Part shown: piece after piece, positions 1 through 5,497 of the stretch
How the letters are laid out: every line of letters starts with the position of its first letter
Numbering within the stretch: the first letter of the stretch is position 1
Source: Burkholderiales bacterium
GTDB lineage: Bacteria > Pseudomonadota > Gammaproteobacteria > Burkholderiales > SG8-39
Direction: 5' to 3'
Length of the DNA: 5,696 nt
NCBI GenBank assembly: GCA_005777205.1
Contig: SXNB01000283.1
Coordinates: 1-5,696, forward strand
Translations under genes and position numbers: made by a program
Notes under the pieces: generated by a model
Seen by the model: only the letters and a program-made list of their open reading frames with translations
The model's database searches: none
Told to the model about the DNA's origin: nothing

Positions 1-55
1 CGATGTCGCCACGGTGGCGCGGTCCCAGCTTCTGGACCGCGATCGCCTGCGTCAT
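1..55 (-). CDS. probable GNAT-family N-acetyltransferase, N-terminal fragment
   Basis: The minus strand from an ATG at 55-53 reads MTQAIAVQKLGPRHRGDI and runs off the left edge. From memory of the family, a 'lGPrhRd' stretch near residue 10 is typical of the first strand and helix of GNAT acyltransferases, which transfer an acetyl group from acetyl-CoA to an amine. No catalytic or CoA-binding part lies in the window, so the family call rests on 18 residues. The start is 11 nt downstream of the TGA (69-67) that closes the small gene before it, which fits an operon. No clear Shine-Dalgarno sequence is visible. The same frame stays open upstream into the preceding gene, so these residues could instead be part of a longer protein starting at 286. 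Confidence 0.38.
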   Translation of the reverse strand, partial: MTQAIAVQKLGPRHRGDI

Positions 56-66
56 GCGGGCCAGGA

Positions 67-286
67 TCAGGTGAAGGCGGCGGTGACGCGTTGGAACGGA
101 CGCAGCACCAGCGTGCGCAGGCCGCTTCACGAAATCGATCGGCCCGATGAGGATATCGGCCAGGAACTCGGCGCGGGCGAGGTGAGCCTCGGCCAGCAGC
201 CGGTCATGGGCGCCCATCTGGATCTGCTGCAGGCGGTCCAGGGGGGTACTGTCTTCAAGTTTAGAATTGCTAATCGCCGAACGCAA
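67..286 (-). pseudogene. small hypothetical protein gene, apparent +1 frameshift
   Basis: A minus-strand frame begins at TTG 286-284. The Shine-Dalgarno GGAGA (297-293) is well placed, and an in-frame TGA lies just upstream (319-317). It reads RSAISNSKLEDSTPLDRLQQ, then a helical stretch containing AEAHLARAEFLADILIGP and IDFVKR (to about 121). From there the frame continues as low-quality sequence rich in His, Pro and Arg. The next frame over instead reads LRTLVLRPFQRVTAAFT and stops at TGA 69-67. Removing one base of the GG at 120-121 joins the two into a protein of about 73 residues. The segment resembles the small proteobacterial hypothetical proteins with an 'AhraRaE.la.l' helix, but I do not recognise a named family. 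Alternatives are that the first frame is genuinely read through to the window edge, or that the extra base is a sequencing error. Divergent from lysR, it may be that regulator's target. Confidence 0.4.
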
Positions 287-343
287 TACGATTCTCCAGT
301 GCCATAGGATTTGTGGTCAGAAATTGTGTTAAAAACCATAAAA

Positions 344-373
344 GTAATATTTATTAATATGCAATAAATGCAA
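344..373 (-). promoter_or_regulatory. candidate leftward promoter
   Basis: On the minus strand TTGCAT (373-368) is a 4/6 match to a sigma-70 -35 element. It is followed after 18 nt by TATTAC (349-344) as a weak -10. Transcription would start near 337, about 50 nt before the TTG start at 286. The surrounding 300-360 is strongly AT-rich, so other -10 registers are possible; a second TTGCAT lies at 365-360. Confidence 0.3.
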
Positions 374-383
374 TGTCTTGCAT
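368..383. promoter_or_regulatory. perfect dyad, candidate LysR-type operator 1
   Basis: ATGCAAtgtcTTGCAT is a perfect 6-bp inverted repeat with a 4-bp spacer. Another ATGCAAT copy sits just before it (359-365). LysR-type regulators bind interrupted dyads of the T-N11-A kind in the spacer between themselves and a divergent target; here the corresponding T-A spacing is 12. Each arm also reads TTGCAT outward, so the dyad coincides with the -35 of both divergent promoters. Confidence 0.45.
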
Positions 384-407
384 AGCTTTAGTGAGAACGT
401 TTATAGG
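378..407 (+). promoter_or_regulatory. candidate lysR promoter
   Basis: TTGCAT (378-383) and TATAGG (402-407) are separated by 18 nt and would place the transcription start near 414. The -35 is the right arm of dyad 1, and dyad 2 (415-427) falls at the start of the transcript. This arrangement is typical of LysR autorepression. It also argues that the gene starts at 433 or 448 rather than at the upstream in-frame ATG at 373. Confidence 0.4.
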
Positions 408-414
408 GCATTTA

Positions 415-427
415 GTTGCATTGCAAC
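415..427. promoter_or_regulatory. perfect dyad, candidate LysR-type operator 2
   Basis: GTTGCattGCAAC is a perfect 5-bp inverted repeat with a 3-bp spacer. It uses the same TTGCA/TGCAA half-site as dyad 1, centred about 45 bp away. It lies between the predicted lysR transcription start and the start codon, a position where a bound regulator would block transcription. Confidence 0.4.
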
Positions 428-447
428 AACGTATGTTTTCTCCAGCT

Positions 448-1416
448 ATGAATAGAAAAGCTAACGAATATGTGGAATTCGGCCGGCGTCTGCCGCCGCT
501 GAACGCGCTGCGCGCCTTCGAGGTTGCCGCCCGCCATCTCAGCTTTGCGGTCGCGGCGCGGGAGCTGCATGTCACGCCGGCGGCTATCAGCCATCAGATC
601 AAGGGTCTGGAAGCGCACCTGGGGGTGGAGTTGTTCCGGCGCCGCAACCGCGGACTGGAACTCACGCCTGCGGCGCGCGCCTGCCTGCCGCGCCTGTCGG
701 AGGGCTTCGACCGCATCGCCGAGGCGGTGGAGCGGCTGCGGGCGGAGGGCGAGTCGGCTTCGCTCAATGTCAGTTCCGCGCCCTCGTTCGCCACCAAGTG
801 GCTCGCGCCGAGGCTGCACCGCTTTGCCGCCGCGCACCCGGAACTGGATGTGCGCATCAACGCCAGCACGCGCCTGGTGGACCTGAGCCGCCACGACGCC
901 CCGGCCGCCGGCGAGCACAGCCTGTCCACGCTGGATGATGCCGACATCGGCATCCGCTTCGGCACCGGCAGCTATCCCGGCTACCGCGTCGACAAGCTGT
1001 TCTCGGTGATGGTGACGCCGGTGTGCAGCCCCAGGCTGAAGAATGCGAAGGACCTGCGCCGCCAGGTCCTGATACACGACAACCTGAGCGCCGACGATGG
1101 CCGTCCGCTGTGGGACGCGTGGCTGGAGGCGGCCTGCATCGAGCGCGTGGACACCGCGCGGGGCATGCGCTTCAACCACTCGGCGCTCGCCCTGGAGGCC
1201 GCCGCCGACGGCCTCGGGGTCGCGCTTGGCATGCCAGTGCTGGCGGGGGCGGACATTGCCGCGGGCAGGCTGGCCAAGCCCTTCGAGCTGGAATTGCCGA
1301 TCGGCTTCGCCTACTACCTAGTGTGCGCGGAAGCGTCCTTCACGCGGCCCGACGTCGCCGCGTTCCGCGGCTGGATATTGGAGGAGGCGGCCGTCTCAGC
1401 GAAGGCAAAGAAATAG
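448..1416 (+). CDS. LysR-family transcriptional regulator, GcvA-type
   Basis: This is a DNA-binding regulator of 322 residues. An N-terminal winged helix-turn-helix covers residues 15-75, with LPPLNALRAFEVAARHLSF and then the recognition region TPAAISHQIKGLE. A LysR substrate-binding domain follows (about 100-305). The 'RLPPLNALRAFE' opening and the 'SSAPSFATKWLAPRL' junction are characteristic of the GcvA subgroup, many of which control amino-acid or organic-acid genes; the effector cannot be read from sequence. I chose ATG 448. ATG 433 and GTG 472 are in-frame alternatives without better ribosome sites, and ATG 373 lies inside the predicted operator and promoter. The first 25 or so bases are AT-rich, unlike the rest. 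The gene points away from the leftward small gene and GNAT, which are the likely targets. Its 3' end overlaps the convergent kinase gene by 21 bp. Confidence 0.88.
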   Translation: MNRKANEYVEFGRRLPPLNALRAFEVAARHLSFAVAARELHVTPAAISHQIKGLEAHLGVELFRRRNRGLELTPAARACLPRLSEGFDRIAEAVERLRAEGESASLNVSSAPSFATKWLAPRLHRFAAAHPELDVRINASTRLVDLSRHDAPAAGEHSLSTLDDADIGIRFGTGSYPGYRVDKLFSVMVTPVCSPRLKNAKDLRRQVLIHDNLSADDGRPLWDAWLEAACIERVDTARGMRFNHSALALEAAADGLGVALGMPVLAGADIAAGRLAKPFELELPIGFAYYLVCAEASFTRPDVAAFRGWILEEAAVSAKAKK

Positions 1417-2673
1417 GCGCGCGGCCAGGCCGCCGCCTTCGCGAGCCGCCAGTTCAAGCCGGCCGCCGTGCGCGCGCGCAACGCGCTCCACGATCGCCAG
1501 CCCCAGGCCCGAGCCGCCTCCGTTGCGGGCGTCGTCCAGCCGCGTAAACGGGCGCTTGAGGCGCTCGATTTCCGTTGCCGGGATGCCCGGTCCGCTGTCG
1601 AGCACTTCGATCACCGCGAGATTGCCCTCGAGGCGGGTCGCGACCTCGACCGCGCCGCCGGCGTGGCGCAATGCATTGTTGACCAGGTTGCCGATGGCAC
1701 GGCGCAGGGCGAGCGGGGCGAAGGCGAGGCGCGGCAAGCCCCCAGCGCGAAACGCGACCTGCTCGCCGAGCCTCGCGGACGCCGCAGCGACGTCGGCTGC
1801 GAGCCCTTCCAGGTCGCCCTCGGCGCGCGCCTCGTCCTCGCCGCGGGCGTAATCCAGGAACTGGCCGATAACGCGGTCCATCTCCTTGATGTCCGTGCCC
1901 ATGCCTTCGGCGATGTCCGGCTTGGCGCCGCTCATCTCCAGCGCCAGGCGTACGCGCGACAGCGGCGTGCGCAGGTCGTGGGAAATGCCGGCGAGCACCG
2001 TCGCCCTTTCCCGCTCCAGTTCGTCCAGGTCCGAGGCCATGCGGTTGAATGCGGCAGCCACGGTGCGCAATTCGCGCGGGCCGCTTTCGGCTAGCGGCTG
2101 GTGAGCCTCGCCGCGGCCCAGGCGCCCGGCGGCGCGCGTCACCTCGGCGAGCGGGCGCGCGATGCGCGACGCGATAAACCATGCTGCGGCGAGCGCCAGG
2201 GCAAGCAGTGCCAAGCCCCAGCCAAGCAGGCCCAGGCCGAGGCCGGGTTCGAAGCGCTCGCGCGGCAGCATCACCCAGTACTCGTCCTCGTCCATGGTGA
2301 AGCTGACCCAGAAGCCCTCAACCTCGTCGAGGGCGTAGGCGAAGCGCGTGGCCGGACCCAGCGCGGCGCGCACCCGGCCCGCCACCATGCCAAACCGGGG
2401 TTCGGGCGGCAGCGGCTCGAGCTTCTCAGCGGCAGTCATCGGCGTGATGCGGATACCTTCGCGCTCGTTCAGCTCCAGCAGCAGTTCGCGGCGCAGGAAC
2501 GGGTCAGCGTTGAGCAGCGCGGCGCGCGTCAGGTTCACCGTGCTCACGGTCTGCTGAGCCAGCTCGCGCGCGCGCGGTTCGCGCTCATGGATGCGATAAA
2601 TCTGGAACGAGGCTAGCGCGCTGACCACGAGCAGCAGCGCGACGAGCAGGTAGGCTCTTGAGAAAAGGCTCAA
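1396..2673 (-). CDS. envZ: EnvZ-like osmosensor-type histidine kinase
   Basis: An inner-membrane sensor kinase of 425 residues that would autophosphorylate and pass phosphate to the adjacent OmpR. Transmembrane helix 1 spans about residues 8-27 and is followed by a periplasmic sensor loop of about 120 residues. Helix 2 spans about 147-169, HAMP about 170-220, and the H-box GISHDLRTPLSR places the phospho-accepting His at about 232. The ATP-binding domain has N-box NLVNNALRHA (about 329-338), G1 DSGPGIP (about 359) and G2 GGSGLGLAIV (about 386-395). All catalytic motifs are intact. The TTG at 2673-2671 overlaps the ompR TGA (2672-2670) and has GAGG four bases upstream, giving tight translational coupling. 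A longer in-frame GTG at 2709 would add 12 residues but lacks a ribosome site and merely rereads the conserved OmpR C-terminus. Length and layout match E. coli EnvZ (450 residues). The sensor loop is not conserved enough to infer a stimulus. Confidence 0.9.
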   Translation of the reverse strand: MSLFSRAYLLVALLLVVSALASFQIYRIHEREPRARELAQQTVSTVNLTRAALLNADPFLRRELLLELNEREGIRITPMTAAEKLEPLPPEPRFGMVAGRVRAALGPATRFAYALDEVEGFWVSFTMDEDEYWVMLPRERFEPGLGLGLLGWGLALLALALAAAWFIASRIARPLAEVTRAAGRLGRGEAHQPLAESGPRELRTVAAAFNRMASDLDELERERATVLAGISHDLRTPLSRVRLALEMSGAKPDIAEGMGTDIKEMDRVIGQFLDYARGEDEARAEGDLEGLAADVAAASARLGEQVAFRAGGLPRLAFAPLALRRAIGNLVNNALRHAGGAVEVATRLEGNLAVIEVLDSGPGIPATEIERLKRPFTRLDDARNGGGSGLGLAIVERVARAHGGRLELAAREGGGLAARLFLCLR

Positions 2674-3401
2674 TCGGCCTCGGGTACGAATAGGTAGCCG
2701 AAGCCCCACACCGTCTGGATATGGCGCGGCTGCGCGGGATCGGCCTCGATGATCTTGCGCAGGCGTGAGATCTGGACGTCGATGGTGCGGTCGAACACCT
2801 CGTACTCGCGGCCGCGCGCCAGCTCCATCAGCTTGTCGCGTGACAGTGGCGCGCGAGGATGCTGCACCAGCACCTTCAGCACCGAGTACTCGCCGGTGGT
2901 GAGCGACACCGGCTTGCCGTCTCGGCGCAGCTGCCGGGTGGCGAGGTTGAACTCGAAGGCGCCAAAGCGGTGCAGGCCGGACTCGGTGTCGGGCGCCCCC
3001 GGCGGGCCGCCGGCGGGCCGGCGCCGCAGCAACGCGTGGATCCGCGCCACCAGTTCGCGCGGGTTGAATGGCGTGGGCCGGTAGTCGTCAGCGCCCATCT
3101 CCAGGCCCACGATGCGTTCCACCTCGTCGCCTTTGGCGGTGAGCATCAGGATCGCGGGGGCGTTCCCCGCGGCGCGCAGTCGCCGGCAGATGGCGAGGCC
3201 GTCCTCGCCCGGTAGCATCAGATCGAGTACCACCAGGTCGTAGCGCTCGCGCGCGAGCTGTTTGTCCATGCCCGGGCCGTCATGCACGGCCTTGACCTCC
3301 AGGTCCTGCTCGCCGAGGTAGCGCACCAGCAGGTCCCGCAGGCGCGGGTCGTCGTCCACCACTAGGACGCGGGTCTTCAGGCGCTTTTTCCCTTCATTCA
3401 T
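2670..3401 (-). CDS. ompR: OmpR response regulator, switch lysine replaced by Thr
   Basis: A cytoplasmic two-component transcription factor of 243 residues. The receiver domain (about 10-125) has the acidic cluster DDD (16-18), phospho-acceptor D60 in VVLDLMLPGEDGL, and T88 in LMLTAKGDEV. The winged-helix DNA-binding domain (about 142-240) includes LSRDKLMELARGREYEVFDR, the recognition helix DVQISRLRKII, and the C-terminal HIQTVWGFGYLFVP. This is close to E. coli OmpR throughout, so orthology is well supported. The oddity is at 105-117: the family reads DDYxPKPFNPREL, but here it is DDYRPTPFNPREL. The nearly invariant lysine that contacts the phosphoryl group is Thr110 (codon ACG, 3074-3072) and residue 108 is Arg (CGG). 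The protein might signal weakly, work independently of phosphorylation, or the bases may be wrong. No good Shine-Dalgarno precedes ATG 3401. The kinase gene overlaps its stop. Confidence 0.94.
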   Translation of the reverse strand: MNEGKKRLKTRVLVVDDDPRLRDLLVRYLGEQDLEVKAVHDGPGMDKQLARERYDLVVLDLMLPGEDGLAICRRLRAAGNAPAILMLTAKGDEVERIVGLEMGADDYRPTPFNPRELVARIHALLRRRPAGGPPGAPDTESGLHRFGAFEFNLATRQLRRDGKPVSLTTGEYSVLKVLVQHPRAPLSRDKLMELARGREYEVFDRTIDVQISRLRKIIEADPAQPRHIQTVWGFGYLFVPEAD

Positions 3402-3441
3402 GGCGAGCAGGGTAGCAAGCTGGCGGGGACATGAGGAAAAA

Positions 3442-3480
3442 ACGTGTTACGCCCCGCCGCGGTGGACACGTATTGTTACA
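3442..3480. promoter_or_regulatory. candidate OmpR-binding region between divergent genes
   Basis: The 132-bp gap between ompR (start 3401, leftward) and the secreted-protein gene (start 3534, rightward) holds GTTAC at 3446-3450 and again at 3475-3479, 29 bp apart. Read on the minus strand the second is CTTTGTAACAATA, close to the TTTGTAACAT-like core of enterobacterial OmpR sites. ACGTGT (3442-3447) and ACACGT (3466-3471) also form an inverted repeat around it. Autoregulation and control of the divergent gene by OmpR are inferences; no convincing -10/-35 pair is visible for either direction. Confidence 0.3.
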
Positions 3481-3533
3481 AAGTCGATCCTGGCGGGCGG
3501 GCAACCTCGCCGGAACCTTCGTACCATGCGAGG

Positions 3534-3878
3534 GTGAGAAAAGCCTTCTTCGTCCTGGCAATGCTGATCGCGGCCGGTCCGGTCCATTCTGGATCCGGTG
3601 GCTGGAACGCGTTCCAACCGCTGCCGCTGCCGCTGCCGCAGCTGCAGGGCGAGCCGCGCCATATGCCCCCTCCAGGCGGCCGCAAGCGCGGGGACGAACG
3701 GCGCCGCCTGCGCGAGGAAGTGCGCGAGGGCAGGCTGCCGCGCGATGAAGCGGCGCGGCAGTACCGGGAACGTTTTCCGAAGCGCCAGCACCCGGAGCGG
3801 CGTCGGATGTCGCACGAGGAGCGCGAGCAGATGCGGCGCGACATTCACGAGGCCAACCACAACCCGCGCAAGCGCTAG
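3534..3878 (+). CDS. small charged secreted protein of unknown function
   Basis: A predicted exported protein of 114 residues. GTG 3534 gives a textbook signal peptide: MRK, a hydrophobic core AFFVLAMLIAAG, then PVHS with likely cleavage after Ser19. The frame stays open upstream to 3444, but that extension buries the signal sequence. The ribosome site is weak. The mature part starts with a proline-leucine run (PLPLPLPQLQ, encoded by a GCTGCC-like hexamer repeat). It then becomes a very basic and acidic, probably helical segment: RRRLREEVREGRLPRDEAAR, then ERFPKRQHPERRRMSHEERE and a basic end. It lacks cysteines and any catalytic motif I know. Its bias loosely recalls Spy/CpxP-like or DUF3106-type periplasmic proteins, but I cannot assign it. 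It is divergent from ompR/envZ, so an envelope-stress or regulon role is plausible. Its stop shares the CTAG at 3875-3878 with the converging acyltransferase remnant. Confidence 0.65.
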   Translation: MRKAFFVLAMLIAAGPVHSGSGGWNAFQPLPLPLPQLQGEPRHMPPPGGRKRGDERRRLREEVREGRLPRDEAARQYRERFPKRQHPERRRMSHEEREQMRRDIHEANHNPRKR

Positions 3879-4555
3879 GCGGCGACCTTGCCCAGCAGGT
3901 GGGCGCTTGAATTGGCGTAGCAGCGCAGCACGGGGCGCTCTCTGCCGATCGCGCAGAACACGCCATCCTTCTCACCCACCAGGTGGCGCGAGATCAGCAT
4001 GCGCAGGCCGACGTGCGTGGCGGTGTCGAAGTCCTTGCGGGGGATCTAGACGTGCGCGCCGGTGGCATCGAGCGCATCGAGCATGCGCTTCGCCTCGGCC
4101 TTCAGTTCCAGCTCGGTCCAGTCCCGTTCGGGATCGCGCGCGAACACCCCTGCCATGAGCGGCACCGGCACCACGGGCACGATGCGCCCGACCGCGTCCA
4201 TCAGGTGCCTGCCCAGGTCGCTGATCGTAGCCTTGCGTACGTCTCCCGACAGTTTCTGGAAATCAAGTCTGCGCGCGCGACTGTAGTCGCGCATGGACAT
4301 CGGGGCGCCGAAATTGACGCAGGCGTGGCCGAAGCGGTGCCAGTCGCTGTTCAGCACCAAGCGCAGGTTGTGGACCTCGAAGCCGAGCGGGACGCACGCC
4401 GATGCGCAACCGGGTCGAGACCCTTCGGGCACGCGGTTGGCAAACCCAGCCACGAACTAGAGCAGGCCGGGCGTGAGCAGCTTGTCATAGGCCGCCCATG
4501 CTGCAAGCGTCCCGGCGATCACCGCCAGCCAGACCAGAACCTGAATCAAAAGCAC
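3875..4555 (-). pseudogene. decayed glycerolipid (PlsB/PlsC-type) acyltransferase remnant
   Basis: The minus strand starts at GTG 4555 (or TTG 4549, with AAGG five bases upstream). It reads a membrane anchor, IQVLVWLAVIAGTLAAWAAY, then DKLLTPGLL, and hits amber TAG at 4459-4457. Beyond it the frame gives FVAGFANRV; the neighbouring frame then reads STRLRIGVRPARL (roughly 4415-4377), so a frame change is present. From about 4375 the original frame resumes with WHRFGHACVNFGAPMSMRDY and GRHLMDAVGRIVPVVPVPLM. A second TAG (4048-4046) interrupts AHV/IPRKDF, and the frame goes on through LRMLISRHLVGEKDG and LRYYANSSAHLLGKVAA to TAG 3877-3875. These C-terminal phrases are those of glycerol-3-phosphate acyltransferases. 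The catalytic HX4D block and following core are absent, so about half or more of a usual 400-plus-residue protein is deleted. No active enzyme can result. A 53-bp spacer without a clear terminator separates it from the permease gene upstream. Confidence 0.78.
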
Positions 4556-4608
4556 CTTGCTTCCGTGCGGGTAAGCCTATACGTGTCCGCGGGATCGCAT
4601 CGAGCAGG

Positions 4609-5493
4609 TTATCCGCCAGACCTCGCGCTCCGTCGTTCCCGGTACAGCAGGTAGCCCCCGCTCGCGATCACGATCGCGCAGCCCACGACCACCGGCGCGT
4701 CCGGCAGGTCGCCGAACACCAGGTACCCCAGCAGCACCATCCAGATGATCTGCTGGTAGAGGAAGGGCCCCAGTACCGAGGCGGGCGCGTAGCGGTGCGC
4801 GAGCGCGAGCAGGTAGTGGCCCATGCCACCGGCGATACCGATCACCACCGCTACCGTCCAGGGCAGCCAGCCCTCGGGGGCTTGCCACACCGCGATCGCG
4901 AACGGCGCCAACGTCACCACCGCCACCGCGCCTGCGATGAATTGTGTCGCCTCGGCCGAATCGTAGGTCGCGAGGTGGCGGGTGAAGAGGTTGAACAGGG
5001 CATAGAGCACGGCGTTCGCGAGCGCGAGCAGCAGCGCCGGATGGAACGCGTCAGTGCCGGGACGCACGATCACCAGCACGCCGATGAAGCCCACGAAGAT
5101 CGCGATCCACCGCGGACGATCCAGGCGCTCTCCCAGCAGCGGGGCAGCGAAGATGGCGATCAGGATCGGAACCGTGAACTGGATCGCGCCGGTCTCTGCG
5201 AGCTGCAGGTACTGCAGCGCCCAGAAGTTCAACCCGGTCATCACCGGCAGGAAGCAGCCGCGCCCGAGCTGCAGCCAGGGCCGCCGGGTGCGCACCAGCG
5301 CCAGGCCGTGGCGCGGCGCGAGCAGGGCGGTGGTGAACACAAAGTGCATGAAGAACCGCAGGAACACCACTTCCATCACGGGCAGCGAGCTCACCAGCCA
5401 CTTCGCGCCAGCGTCCAGCACCGCGAAGCAGAAGAACGTGATGGAGATCAGGCCGATACCGAGCAGGCGGCCCCTTGCGTTGTCCGAATGCAC
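4609..5493 (-). CDS. EamA/DMT-superfamily permease
   Basis: An inner-membrane protein of 294 residues with about ten hydrophobic helices in two EamA repeats (about 10-140 and 152-285), the standard layout and length of the 10-TMS drug/metabolite transporter family. Visible marks are the first-repeat 'FLRFFMHFVFTTALL' segment, the 'ALQYLQLAETGAIQFTVPIL' signature with a following 'LLGERLDRPRWIAIFVGFIG', and the second-repeat 'APASVLGPFLYQQIIWMVLL' with 'GYLVFGDLPD'. The C-terminus is short and basic. Members move amino acids, organic acids or other metabolites, often outward; substrate cannot be read here. The GTG start (5493-5491) is only 4 nt after the stop of the dehydrogenase gene, with no good Shine-Dalgarno, so translation is probably coupled and the substrate may relate to tartrate, malate or leucine-type metabolism. 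The reading frame is intact. Confidence 0.88.
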   Translation of the reverse strand: MHSDNARGRLLGIGLISITFFCFAVLDAGAKWLVSSLPVMEVVFLRFFMHFVFTTALLAPRHGLALVRTRRPWLQLGRGCFLPVMTGLNFWALQYLQLAETGAIQFTVPILIAIFAAPLLGERLDRPRWIAIFVGFIGVLVIVRPGTDAFHPALLLALANAVLYALFNLFTRHLATYDSAEATQFIAGAVAVVTLAPFAIAVWQAPEGWLPWTVAVVIGIAGGMGHYLLALAHRYAPASVLGPFLYQQIIWMVLLGYLVFGDLPDAPVVVGCAIVIASGGYLLYRERRSARSGG

Positions 5494-5497
5494 GCGA

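Noticed and set aside
14..307. Plus-strand open frame at the left edge
   Set aside because: No motif and no ribosome site; the minus strand has a Shine-Dalgarno-preceded start, a coding-like helix and a GNAT-like downstream start.
347..360. AT-rich hairpin ATATT-TATT-AATAT as a possible terminator
   Set aside because: Stem has only A-T pairs with no GC, so it is expected by chance in this AT-rich spacer.
373..447. Extended lysR N-terminus from ATG 373
   Set aside because: The ATG lies within the first operator dyad and upstream of the predicted -10, and the extra residues do not resemble LysR N-termini.
412..1179. Minus-strand open frame of 255 codons opposite lysR
   Set aside because: It is an antisense shadow with Arg/His/Gln/Ala bias, and the LysR protein on the plus strand is clearly real.
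3614..3644. GCTGCC-like tandem hexamers as a repeat element
   Set aside because: Only about three copies, explained by the Pro-Leu coding run of the secreted protein.
3394..3975. Minus-strand open frame covering the secreted-protein gene
   Set aside because: Low-complexity Ala/Arg/Pro/Cys composition; the plus frame has a proper signal peptide, and this frame would overlap the start of ompR.
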